Part shown: positions 24,941 to 33,253 of the stretch, piece after piece
Layout: every line of letters starts with the position of its first letter
How positions within the stretch are numbered: the first letter of the stretch is position 1
From: an uncultured Verrucomicrobia subdivision 3 bacterium
GTDB lineage: Bacteria; Verrucomicrobiota; Verrucomicrobiia; Limisphaerales; UBA11358
Reading direction: 5' to 3'
NCBI GenBank assembly: GCA_903922735.1
Contig: CAIXUZ010000079.1
Location: 1 to 35,551 of the forward strand
DNA: 35,551 nt
The notes under the pieces: generated by a model
Databases searched by the model: none
What the model was told of the DNA's origin: nothing
Seen by the model: the letters and a program-made list of their open reading frames with translations, nothing else
Translations under genes and position numbers: made by a program

Positions 24941-27220
24941 ATGCCACTCATGATCCAAGCACGCATTCTGATTGGCATACTGGCAATGATTTGGACAAGG
25001 GCTTGGGCAGACGAATGGCCGGACCTAGTTGTCAACTTTGCCCAATCCGCCACAGTCACCGGCCTGTCGATTCCTTCAACGGGCGATGGCGTGAATGTGG
25101 CCGAGTTAATCCAAGGCGTGCCGGTCCGCCGGATCAAAGGTGAACGGTCGGCCTATATGTATGTTGCCATCAACCATCCGGCTTACCGGACGGGACCGGC
25201 GGATCTTTATGTGACCGTCGAAGTATTAGACGACAGCGCCGGCTCGTTGAGTCTCGAATATGACCAGCAAAGTGCCGCGCCTACGCTTGAGACCCGCTAT
25301 AGCAAAGCAGAACAAGCGCTCCTCCTGGCGAACACGGGCAAATGGCGCAAAGGGTATTTCTGTCTTCCGGCAGCGAGTTTGAGGCACGGTGAAAACTACC
25401 ACGCCGATTTCCGCTTATGCCGGAACGGACTGGCCGTTCGCACCATCACGGTTTCCCTGCATAAGCCAGCGGGTTTCAATCCCGATGAACCATTGGATGC
25501 GGACATCCTGAAACAATTCGAGGTGACGCGTTCACCGGGCATGGAGGTGACATTTGGCAGCGACGCGTCACCGGATCAGGCAGCGCTGTTCAAGGCATTG
25601 TCCGTCACCAGCGTGGAAAGCTATGTGGATTGGGCGGGAGTCGAGCCGGCAGAGGGTCAATGGGATTGGAGCAAATGGGACAAACAAACGGCGGGGTTAA
25701 AACGGGCGAAACTGAAGTGGGTACCATTTCTGATCGCCGGCCCGGCTTATGCAACGCCGCTCTGGTTTCAAAACGGACCGCACTCGCATGGCTATCGCTG
25801 CCTCGAACACGGCCAGGAAAGCAAGGTGCAAAGCCTGTTCAACCCGGAGTGGCGCCCGTATGTGGAACGATTCATCAAAGCGTTTGCCGACAAATACCGG
25901 GACACTGGCATCATTGAATCCGTGCTGCTCGGCGTCACCGGCATTTTTGGCGAGAGCATTTATCCGGCCGGGAACCCGAGCGGAGGGACCCAGGGCGGCT
26001 GGACGGCGCGGCTTACCGGCGAATATCACAATCACTTTGGCTGGTGGGCGGGCGATGTTTATGCGGCGGCCGCATTTCGCGCGGCCATGAAGAAGCATTA
26101 TGGGACGATTGCCGCTTTAAACGCGGCTTGGAAAACTTCCCATGCCGGTTTTGATAGCGTTGCGCCGTTCGTGCCGGAGCAAGCGCCATCAGACCGCGCG
26201 CGCGCGGACTTCGTGGAATGGTATCAGCAAGCGATGACCGATTGGGCGGTCTTCTGGGTGAAAACCACCCGCAAGTATTTTCCCCAGACGGAAATCTATC
26301 TGTGCACCGGAGGCGACGGGACCCCCCGGCTGGGCGCCGACATGACCGAGCAAGCCGCGGCGATTGCGCCGGATGGCGCCGGGGTGCGGATCACCAACGA
26401 GGGCAGCGATTACGCGCGGAATTTTGTGATTACCCGCGAGGTGGCCAGCGCCACGCGATTTTACAAGACTTTCTGCGGTTTTGAGCCGGCCAGCAAGGTG
26501 GACGAGCGCGGCGTGGTCGCACGCATTTACAACGCCACCGCCTCCGGCGCGCGCCAGTTGCATTACTACACCGACAACGTGATGGGCAATGCCGCGGCGC
26601 TGAAGAATTTCAAGGCGAACGCCGCCTGGGCCACCCCGCGCCAACCCCGAGTTGACACCGCCTTTTATCTTTCACGCGAAACCTGGGCGCTGGCACCCGA
26701 CGCGCTCGGCCGCGCGCATCAGCTCGCGCTTCAATTGCGCGATGTCACTGATTTGGATTTTATGACCCGCCGGTCGGTGGCCGACGGTTACCTGGCCGGC
26801 CATCGGATGCTGGTGTTGCCGGAATCGCCGGTGCTGGAACCCCAAGCCGCCGCGGCCATCGAGTCCTGGGTCAAGAACGGCGGAGTGATGGTCGTCACGG
26901 CCGCGAAAAACGAACCGCCGGGAAGCCGGCTTTACGATCAGTCCGCCTGGCGTGACCGGCTGCTCGCCGGCCAGCCAGCTTCAGTATGGTCGCCGGAGGC
27001 AATCAAAGCAGCCACCCGCATGGTCGGCGACGGGCGAACAATTTATCTTTCCAACGACAGCAAGTCAGTTACCCAGCTCGCCCAGACCGTAGGGACGCTG
27101 CTGGAACAACCAATGGATGGCAAACTGGACCATCGCTTTGCCACAATGGTCAATGATGGCGTGCTCTGGTATGATGCCGCCGAAGCACGCATCCGTTTTG
27201 AGAAAAAGCAGGACCGCTGA
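24941..27220 (+). CDS. Secreted GH42-like glycoside hydrolase (beta-galactosidase-like)
   Basis: This 759-residue protein has a signal peptide (IQARILIGILAMIWTRAWAD) and an N-terminal beta-sandwich of about 180 residues. The TIM barrel shows SVESYVDWAGVEPAEGQWDWSKWD, KLKWVPFLIAGPAYATPLWF, YRDTGIIESVLLGVTGIFGESIYPAG and FVEWYQQAMTDWAVFWVKTTRKYFP. A C-terminal Rossmann-like domain (LAGHRMLVLPESPVLEPQAAAAIESWVKNGGVMVV) resembles the trimerisation domain of GH42 beta-galactosidases. By position, Glu337 in GIFGES is a candidate acid/base and Glu486 in ITNEGSDY a candidate nucleophile; both are inference. A second ATG at 24953 is equally possible, and no Shine-Dalgarno decides between them. The exact GH family and substrate are uncertain. 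Nothing else is seen in the 263 nt before it. Confidence 0.78.
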   Translation: MPLMIQARILIGILAMIWTRAWADEWPDLVVNFAQSATVTGLSIPSTGDGVNVAELIQGVPVRRIKGERSAYMYVAINHPAYRTGPADLYVTVEVLDDSAGSLSLEYDQQSAAPTLETRYSKAEQALLLANTGKWRKGYFCLPAASLRHGENYHADFRLCRNGLAVRTITVSLHKPAGFNPDEPLDADILKQFEVTRSPGMEVTFGSDASPDQAALFKALSVTSVESYVDWAGVEPAEGQWDWSKWDKQTAGLKRAKLKWVPFLIAGPAYATPLWFQNGPHSHGYRCLEHGQESKVQSLFNPEWRPYVERFIKAFADKYRDTGIIESVLLGVTGIFGESIYPAGNPSGGTQGGWTARLTGEYHNHFGWWAGDVYAAAAFRAAMKKHYGTIAALNAAWKTSHAGFDSVAPFVPEQAPSDRARADFVEWYQQAMTDWAVFWVKTTRKYFPQTEIYLCTGGDGTPRLGADMTEQAAAIAPDGAGVRITNEGSDYARNFVITREVASATRFYKTFCGFEPASKVDERGVVARIYNATASGARQLHYYTDNVMGNAAALKNFKANAAWATPRQPRVDTAFYLSRETWALAPDALGRAHQLALQLRDVTDLDFMTRRSVADGYLAGHRMLVLPESPVLEPQAAAAIESWVKNGGVMVVTAAKNEPPGSRLYDQSAWRDRLLAGQPASVWSPEAIKAATRMVGDGRTIYLSNDSKSVTQLAQTVGTLLEQPMDGKLDHRFATMVNDGVLWYDAAEARIRFEKKQDR

Positions 27221-27480
27221 ACTTGAAATGCTGAAAGCATGGAGCATGAGCGGAGGCGGGTGCTAGAATGTGCAAAGTTAAGAACTTTCACACTTTCACG
27301 AACTGTATGATATTTCTCTCGTCACGCCTCGCCTTCCAGTCTTCAGAATGAAAACTGCTTTCCTCGGAATTTTCAGACAAGCTGTAAGGTGCTAGCGGGT
27401 TGATCTCACCCCGTCGTTTATGCATCGGGAACGACTTGCGCAGATGCTAAAGTGTGCAAGACTATGCCTTTACACAAATC

Positions 27481-28785
27481 ATGAGCAAGCAAAGCCACAT
27501 TGATTACGATAATTTGACCGCTTCCGGTCAGCCGCCAAACCGGCCGACCGGTTTACGATACCGACATCTACTTTATTCCCTCCCGCTTTTGGCGCTGCTG
27601 GCTGTTGGCATCTTCTTAATGGGGCGCTTAAGTGTAAAGCTTTTGCCACAATCCAAGCCCGTGGTTTATGTCTATCCGGGAGATGTGGGGACCTTCCCCT
27701 TAAAAGACGGCCCTTGGGGCAACTTGGAATATCTGCCCATTTCAATTGCCGCACCGACTGAACTGTTAAACGTGAAAAACACCGAAGAGATGCCGGTTCG
27801 TTGGTTTTTCAAAGGTTATACCCGGGACAGCCTGGCCCAATTGCTGAAAACCCTGAATCTTTCGGACCGACAGCAAAACCAACTTCTGGATCCGGCGCAA
27901 CTTGTGATCCGGGCTGGTGGGTTGGTGATGAATCCCTCCCGGGAAGTCGTTTTAAATCTGCCCAAAAATGCGATCACAGGGATTTACAAGATTTTAGCCC
28001 TGGCCATGGAAAATAATGGCATAAGGGAAGCGATGCCGGCTTCAATTCTGGAGTATATGACCGAGGCCAATGGCGTGTCGAAAGAGGCCGTATCACTATT
28101 CAAACAAGTTAGCTGGCAATACGGCAACAACCTCATTTGTTATTGCCTGCCGCATGTCCTCGGCTCCCTGTCCACGTACGAACAGAAGCACAATTTCATG
28201 AAGGCCATTTCCCGGCAGCAAACCATGCTGCTCAAACTGCGGGTGAAGCCGGAGGCGGACATCAATACGCTGGTAAATTATTGGGGCAAGGCCTGTTGGT
28301 CAACGGATGTGAGAGCCTTGCTGGAATCATTGGCCAAAACGCCCGGCGGCGGCCAGTTGGACATTATTGAACTATTGCCGCCACTCCCCACGCAACTGCT
28401 TTACACCTATCCCGTCCCGCAGAATCCACTGAACGGGCCAGCGGTCAAACAGGACTGCATGTGGACCTCGTTGAATTTCTTTCGTGAACCGCCCGATCCT
28501 AAATTCAACGATCCCAATTATATCCTGGAAAAACTGAAGACAGAATATTTTCAGGTCACCACCGATCCGCGCTATGGCGATGTGATCATGTTTGCCACCC
28601 CCGACCAGCAATTCATTCATTCGGCGGTTTATCTGGCCGATGACCTTGTTTACACCAAGAACGGGGACAATCTCAGGAATCCGTGGATGCTGTCCACCAT
28701 CACTAATCTGCTGGATATTTATTCCATCAACGTTGCGGAGGGGCAGAAATTGACCCTGTATTATTTCCGCAACAAGTATTATTGA
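27481..28785 (+). CDS. Membrane-anchored protein with papain-like (NlpC/P60-type) C-terminal domain
   Basis: The ATG at 27481 (MSKQSHIDYD) gives 434 residues; a GTG nine codons upstream is less attractive. One membrane helix at about 28-50 leaves most of the protein outside. The middle (100-300) is mainly helical and I do not recognise it; it contains EEMPVRWFFKGYTRDSLAQLL. The C-terminal part has QDCMWTSLNFF (Cys326), RYGDVIMF, FIHSAVYLADDLVYTKNG (His380, then Asn395 as a possible third residue). This order (Cys at a helix start, His after a GD-V-F strand) is that of papain-like NlpC/P60 peptidases and amidases, so a cell-wall or peptide amidase is plausible. It stands alone: 260 nt separate it from the glycosidase gene, and the next gene points the other way. 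Confidence 0.7.
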   Translation: MSKQSHIDYDNLTASGQPPNRPTGLRYRHLLYSLPLLALLAVGIFLMGRLSVKLLPQSKPVVYVYPGDVGTFPLKDGPWGNLEYLPISIAAPTELLNVKNTEEMPVRWFFKGYTRDSLAQLLKTLNLSDRQQNQLLDPAQLVIRAGGLVMNPSREVVLNLPKNAITGIYKILALAMENNGIREAMPASILEYMTEANGVSKEAVSLFKQVSWQYGNNLICYCLPHVLGSLSTYEQKHNFMKAISRQQTMLLKLRVKPEADINTLVNYWGKACWSTDVRALLESLAKTPGGGQLDIIELLPPLPTQLLYTYPVPQNPLNGPAVKQDCMWTSLNFFREPPDPKFNDPNYILEKLKTEYFQVTTDPRYGDVIMFATPDQQFIHSAVYLADDLVYTKNGDNLRNPWMLSTITNLLDIYSINVAEGQKLTLYYFRNKYY

Positions 28786-28850
28786 GCCGGGAAAAGTCGT
28801 GGCGTTAATTCGCCAATACAAAAGATCAAGGTTCAGCCCCGGCTAATCCG

Positions 28851-29327
28851 TCACGGGGCGCTAACGGATTTGGTTTGCACCGTGATCTTCCCGTTGTTCT
28901 CCAATACCGCGAACTGAACCTCCTCAATGCTGGCACAGCCGGCTTCACGCAAAGCCGCATTCAATTCATGGTGGGTGATCTGCTGGCGCTTCATCACGCT
29001 CGCGTAGAGCTTGCCATTGTGGATGAGGACTTCGGGACGGCCTTCGACTAAAGCCTCAAGCCGCTTGCTTTTATAAGTGGCCAGCCCAACCAGATAATTT
29101 AACGCAACGAGCGTCGTGGCGAGGATGATGCCGGCCAGCAGCGAATTATCGCCCGCATTCATGGCATTCTGAACGGCATTGCTCAAGACGAGCAGCAAAA
29201 CCAGATCGAACGGAGCCAGCTGACCAATCTGTCTTTTGCCGCTGATCCGCAGCAGAAAGAGCATGAAAAAATAAACGATGACGCACCGGATCACCAGTTC
29301 CCACCAGGGTTCAGTCAATTTCCACAT
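28851..29327 (-). CDS. DUF421 (YetF-like) membrane protein
   Basis: The ATG at 29327 gives 158 residues; a TTG five codons upstream is also open. Three hydrophobic segments (about 9-26, 42-58, 66-86) precede a soluble domain. Signature text is LLRISGKRQIGQLAPFDLVLLLVLSNAVQNAM, EGRPEVLIHNGKLYASVMKRQQITHHELNAALREAG and FAVLENNGKITV. This is the DUF421/YetF family, whose soluble part forms a small alpha/beta domain. The function is unknown, though B. subtilis relatives are linked to sporulation and envelope properties. It converges with the gene at 27481-28785. Confidence 0.93.
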   Translation of the reverse strand: MWKLTEPWWELVIRCVIVYFFMLFLLRISGKRQIGQLAPFDLVLLLVLSNAVQNAMNAGDNSLLAGIILATTLVALNYLVGLATYKSKRLEALVEGRPEVLIHNGKLYASVMKRQQITHHELNAALREAGCASIEEVQFAVLENNGKITVQTKSVSAP

Positions 29328-29540
29328 AGTCGAATGCTGCAAGTAATCACAGCGAATGGCCAGAGCATATTAAAGGGGTCAAATACTTGCTTCTTTGGCA
29401 TCTTGATTTCCACCATCCAGCCATGGGCCATGGTTGAAAGCCTTGAACTCTAGGCTGCCGGGTGGCATGGAACAGCAGCCGTTCGCATCAATAGCCATTG
29501 CCGAACTTCCCGGCTTGGCATAACTTTGCCCATCACAAAT

Positions 29541-30314
29541 ATGAAAATCACACGTCTGGTCATCCTCGCTTTAAGTATTGCGTTCGGCGCAGCTCAAAAT
29601 GAATTACGGTCGGCACCCGCCACGGATTCCACGCCGGCGGTCACTGCCAATACCGCGATCATTCCGGTTCCCCGCATGGACAAGCTGCCTCAGTGGACCG
29701 CGAATTTTCAGGGACGGCTCCAAGCTGCGGAAAAAGCAAACAGTGCCGCTCCGGCCCAGGTTATTTTCGACGGCGATTCCATCACCGATGCCTTCCGGAC
29801 CAAGGGCATTGAAACCTGGCAGACGTATGAGGCCAAATATCACGCCATCGACTTTGGTATTTCCGGAGACCGGACGGAACATGTGCTCTATCGGCTCGGT
29901 CATGGCCAAGCGAAGGGAATGCATCCCAAACTCATCTTCCTGATGATCGGACACAACAATATCTTTCATAACACCCCGGAACAGATTTTTGACGGCGTCG
30001 CCGCCATCATCAAAAAATACCAGGAAGTCTGTCCGCAGGCAGTGATCGTGCTGCAGGCAACCTTCCCCAGCAAGGAACCGGGCAGCAAGTACCGGACAGG
30101 CATCGCAGCCCTGAACCAATTGCTCCCGAAACTCGCCCAGTCAGGCAAGGTGATCTATACTGATTTCGGCGACAAATTCCTCAGTCCCGATAATACCATC
30201 AGCAAGGAAGTCATGCCGGATGGAACCCATCCCACCGCCCAGGGTTATAAAATCTGGGCCACGGCCATCCAACCCATACTCGACCAATACTTGCCGACTG
30301 GCGCCGCAAAGTAA
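29541..30314 (+). CDS. Secreted SGNH/GDSL hydrolase
   Basis: The ATG at 29541 (MKITRLVILALSIAFGAAQ, a Sec signal) gives 257 residues; a TTG five codons upstream is disfavoured. All SGNH blocks are present: FDGDSIT with Ser80, DFGISGDRTEHVLYRL with Gly109, MIGHNN with the oxyanion Asn139 or 140 (commonly GTNN or GTND), and MPDGTHPTAQGY with Asp227 and His230. The family comprises esterases; relatives in carbohydrate-rich loci remove acetyl groups from polysaccharides. It ends 5 nt from the end of the convergent Gfo/Idh/MocA gene, so the two transcripts must overlap at their 3' ends. Confidence 0.94.
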   Translation: MKITRLVILALSIAFGAAQNELRSAPATDSTPAVTANTAIIPVPRMDKLPQWTANFQGRLQAAEKANSAAPAQVIFDGDSITDAFRTKGIETWQTYEAKYHAIDFGISGDRTEHVLYRLGHGQAKGMHPKLIFLMIGHNNIFHNTPEQIFDGVAAIIKKYQEVCPQAVIVLQATFPSKEPGSKYRTGIAALNQLLPKLAQSGKVIYTDFGDKFLSPDNTISKEVMPDGTHPTAQGYKIWATAIQPILDQYLPTGAAK

Positions 30315-30319
30315 CCGGC

Positions 30320-31495
30320 CTAGCTGAGCTGGCCCGTTAAACGGCGGGCCGCTTCCTGGGCTTTGACGGCCACTTCGCCGGCTTTAAGCGCATGCGCCTG
30401 GGTCATGGCAATTTCAGTGCGGTGCAGGCAATCCAGAATGAACTCGCCGAAGAAACGGAAGCCGACCTGCCCGGTCACATTGATATGGTGTTCCCCCTTT
30501 TTATCAATGATATAGACATGGTTGCCGCTTTTTTCACGGCCGACGTCCACATACTTTCTCAGCTCAATCGAGCCTTCGGTTCCCAGAATGAAACAGCGGC
30601 CGTCACCCCAGGTGCTCAAGCCATCGGCCGTGAACCAGTCGACGCGGATGTAATTGGAGGCGCCACTGCTGCCGATGAGCGAGGCTTCACCAAAGTCTTC
30701 CAAGCCCGGATGATCGGGGTTACCGAAGTTTCCCACGGCCGAGTTGGTAACGATGGCTTCCGTGGATTTTGAATAGGTCAAGAACTGCTCGAATTGGTGG
30801 CTGCCGATGTCACAGAGAATGCCGCCGTATTGAGGACGGTTAAAAAACCAGGCGGGCCGGGTGCTCAGGCTTAGGCGGTGGGGCGCGAGATTGACGACTT
30901 GGATCACTTTGCCGATGGTGCCGCGCTCCAACAGATCCGTGGCATACATCGCCGCCTCGACGTGCAGACGCTCGCTATAGTAAACCATATACTTGCGTCC
31001 GGTCCGCGCGATCGTGGCCTTGATTTGATCCAGCTGCTCGATGGTCGTGAACGGCGCCTTGTCGCTAAAATAATCCTTGCCGGCGGTCATGACCTGGCAG
31101 CCCAGGGCGGCGCGCTCGTTAGGGATGACCGAGGAAGCCACGAGCTTCACTTCGGGATCGGAAAGGATTTCATCAAGCGACCGGGCAACTTTCGCTTGGG
31201 GATATTTGGCCAGAAACGCTTTTACCCGCCCCTCATCCTCATCAAAGATCCACTTGACGGTGGCCCCCGCCTCGGTGAGGCCGTTGCACATGCCATAGAT
31301 GTGGGAGTGGTTGATCCGGGCGACGGCGATGACGAATTCGCCCGGCTTGACCACGAGATTGGGTTTGCCGCGGGGGGCGTAATTTGCGCCATCAGCTTTT
31401 TGGAAAGTCATCTCTTGGGATTTGGTTTGACCGGGTAAAAATGAGCTGGCGGCCAGAGCCGCGGCGGTTTGAGTGATAAAGCTTCGACGATTCAT
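30320..31495 (-). CDS. Tat-exported Gfo/Idh/MocA family oxidoreductase
   Basis: This 391-residue protein starts MNRRSFITQTAAALAASSFLPG, a Tat signal. A Rossmann-type NAD(P) domain follows (FVIAVARINHSHIYGMCNGLTEAGATVKWIFD). The family's EKP motif appears as DKAPFTT, an altered form. The C-terminal domain has the substrate-side motif GGILCDIGSHQFEQFL with the usual Asp and His, and ends in a helical tail (HALKAGEVAVKAQEAARRL). Such enzymes oxidise or reduce sugar hydroxyls using a tightly held cofactor; Tat export of pre-folded holoenzyme would allow periplasmic action. It may act with other exported sugar enzymes here, but no partner gene is directly cotranscribed. Confidence 0.93.
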   Translation of the reverse strand: MNRRSFITQTAAALAASSFLPGQTKSQEMTFQKADGANYAPRGKPNLVVKPGEFVIAVARINHSHIYGMCNGLTEAGATVKWIFDEDEGRVKAFLAKYPQAKVARSLDEILSDPEVKLVASSVIPNERAALGCQVMTAGKDYFSDKAPFTTIEQLDQIKATIARTGRKYMVYYSERLHVEAAMYATDLLERGTIGKVIQVVNLAPHRLSLSTRPAWFFNRPQYGGILCDIGSHQFEQFLTYSKSTEAIVTNSAVGNFGNPDHPGLEDFGEASLIGSSGASNYIRVDWFTADGLSTWGDGRCFILGTEGSIELRKYVDVGREKSGNHVYIIDKKGEHHINVTGQVGFRFFGEFILDCLHRTEIAMTQAHALKAGEVAVKAQEAARRLTGQLS

Positions 31496-31534
31496 AGGTT
31501 GATCAATTTCAGGTTTGGCAGAAACCTAAAATAA

Positions 31535-31562
31535 AAAGGCCACTCAATCAAGAGTGGCCTTT
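31535..31562 (-). terminator. Strong intrinsic terminator after the H1-like gene
   Basis: An 11-bp perfect stem (AAAGGCCACTC with GAGTGGCCTTT) around a 6-nt loop is followed on the minus strand by TTTTTATTTT. It lies 15 nt past the stop of the Ala/Lys-rich gene and 40 nt before the oxidoreductase start, so it should end the first transcript and leave the oxidoreductase with its own promoter. Confidence 0.88.
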
Positions 31563-31577
31563 GCACCATCAATTAGA

Positions 31578-31934
31578 TCACTTCTTGCCGGACTTGATCT
31601 TCGCCCAACGGGCCTTGGCCGCGGCACTGATCTTGGCTTTGGCGGCGGCGCTCATGACAAACTTCTTTTTGGCCGGTTTGGCGGCGACCACTTTGGGGGC
31701 GCTCTTGGCTTGGGCCGCATGGATCTTAGCCCAGCGGAGTCTGGCAGCGGCGGCAATCCGGGCGCGACCGGCGGCGCTGATTCCCGATTTCCTGGCCGCG
31801 GGTTTGGCGGCAACCGGCGCGGCTTTTGCCTCACTGCCCAAGATGGCGGCGAGGTCGGATTGGAGTTTGGCAATCCGCTCTTTTAAATCGGCGGCTTTGC
31901 GGAGTTGGGCAGGTGTAATGTTTATTAGACTCAT
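31578..31934 (-). CDS. Ala/Lys-rich histone H1-like protein with two NUMOD-type repeats
   Basis: This 118-residue, strongly basic protein starts with an ordered helical part (ITPAQLRKAADLKERIAKLQSDLAAILG), probably a short coiled coil. Two copies of a motif follow: SGISAAGRARIAAAARLRWAKI at about 50-71 and FVMSAAAKAKISAAAKARWAKI at about 92-113, joined by Ala/Pro/Lys linkers. The repeats resemble NUMOD3-like DNA-contact motifs and the tails of bacterial H1-like proteins, which bind DNA without strong sequence preference. It is a single-gene transcript with a clear terminator. DNA binding is inference. It is compositionally extreme but has a real start, terminator and motif structure. Confidence 0.8.
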   Translation of the reverse strand: MSLINITPAQLRKAADLKERIAKLQSDLAAILGSEAKAAPVAAKPAARKSGISAAGRARIAAAARLRWAKIHAAQAKSAPKVVAAKPAKKKFVMSAAAKAKISAAAKARWAKIKSGKK

Positions 31935-32221
31935 AGTAATAACAGTAAACCATAAGACGGCTCATATTGAAAGAGAATAATCATACCCCATCATAGATCG
32001 CGGGCCGGGTTGACCAACACGGCATGATACAAAGGTGACTCGGGGCAATTAGATCGAAACTTTAAGTTGTCTGATCTAACAGTATTACTCCACACTGGCT
32101 TGAACATCTAATACTCGAATCGTGAAAATCAATCAACGACCCCTGCCCTGCTTCCGGACAGTTTACCCGCGGCGGATGCAATTTGATTTGCCAAAGAACC
32201 ACCAAGCGGGCAAATGAAGCC

Positions 32222-33229
32222 ATGATTAAGAACCCTGACATTTCGCGCCGCCAGTTTCTCGGCACCGTCGCTTTGGCCGGAGCGGCGCTCCAGGCTGGCT
32301 TGGATCATACTTGGGCCGATATTCTTCCCGCCCCGGGCAAGACGGTGGCGACCGACATTCCAGTCATTGATTCTCACATCCACCTCTATGATCCGTTCCG
32401 CCCCCAAGGCGTGCCCTGGCCGCCAAAGACAAACAAGGCGCTTTATAAAACCTCCCTGCCGGCACAATACCGCTCCATCGCCCGGCCGCTGGGCGTCGTG
32501 GGCGCCATCGAAGTGGAATGCAGCAGCTGGCTCGAAGACAACCAGTGGGTTTTAGATGTCGCCGCCAAAGATGACATCATGGTGGGAACCATTGGCAATC
32601 TCGTGCCGGGCACGCCCGAGTTCCGGGCGAACCTCGATCGCTTCCGACAGAATCCCCTGTTCCGCGGCATCCGCTATGGACTGGGCAGACAATCCGGCAA
32701 AGAACTGGACCGGCCCGAGTTCATCGCGGACCTCAAAGCGCTGGCCGAGGCCGACCTGGTTTTGGATACCGCCAATCCCAGCGTCTCATTGCTGGCGGAT
32801 GTCGTGCGCATCAGCGAACTGGTTCCGCAATTGCGCATCGTGATCGATCATCTGCCGCAAATGATCCCGCCCACCGAACCGGCGCTGCGCGCGACCTACG
32901 ATGCCAGCCTGAAAGCTTTGCGCGAGCGCCCGCAAGTCTATGTGAAAGTATCGGAGGTGTTGCGCCGGTCAAACGGCCAGATTCCCACCGACCTGGATTA
33001 TTACCGGCCACGGCTGGATGAAATCATGGATGTCTTCGGCAGCGACCGCGTGCTGTATGGCAGTGACTGGCCCAACAGCGACAATTGGCTGCCGTTCGCC
33101 GCGGGATTCAAACTGGTTCAGGAATATTTCAAGGGACAAGGAAGAGCGGCGGCGGAAAAGTATTTCTGGCGGAATTCGATCAAGTGCTACAAGTGGGTGA
33201 AACGAAACGACCGCCAGCCCAGCCTCTAA
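32222..33229 (+). CDS. Tat-exported amidohydrolase-2 family hydrolase (lactonase-like)
   Basis: The ATG at 32222 gives 335 residues with a Tat leader (MIKNPDISRRQFLGTVALAG); a TTG 13 codons upstream would mask it. The TIM barrel shows IDSHIHLYDP (metal-binding His52 and His54), VGTIGNLVPGTPEF, FRGIRYGLG, LRIVIDHLPQMIPP (His on a later strand), VYVKVSEVL and RVLYGSDWPNSD (catalytic Asp). This is the PF04909 family, with L-fuconolactonase and 4-sulfomuconolactonase as nearest known types, so it probably opens a sugar lactone in the periplasm. A lactone could arise from the sugar dehydrogenases in this window. It converges with the aldo/keto reductase gene (24 nt apart). Confidence 0.93.
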   Translation: MIKNPDISRRQFLGTVALAGAALQAGLDHTWADILPAPGKTVATDIPVIDSHIHLYDPFRPQGVPWPPKTNKALYKTSLPAQYRSIARPLGVVGAIEVECSSWLEDNQWVLDVAAKDDIMVGTIGNLVPGTPEFRANLDRFRQNPLFRGIRYGLGRQSGKELDRPEFIADLKALAEADLVLDTANPSVSLLADVVRISELVPQLRIVIDHLPQMIPPTEPALRATYDASLKALRERPQVYVKVSEVLRRSNGQIPTDLDYYRPRLDEIMDVFGSDRVLYGSDWPNSDNWLPFAAGFKLVQEYFKGQGRAAAEKYFWRNSIKCYKWVKRNDRQPSL

Positions 33230-33253
33230 ACCCCGCCCCGACATGGCATCGCT

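Noticed and set aside
27255..27465. Similar strings TGCTAGAATGTGCAAAG and TGCTAAAGTGTGCAAG before the papain-like gene
   Set aside because: Similarity is short and there is no symmetry or repeat number to support an operator.
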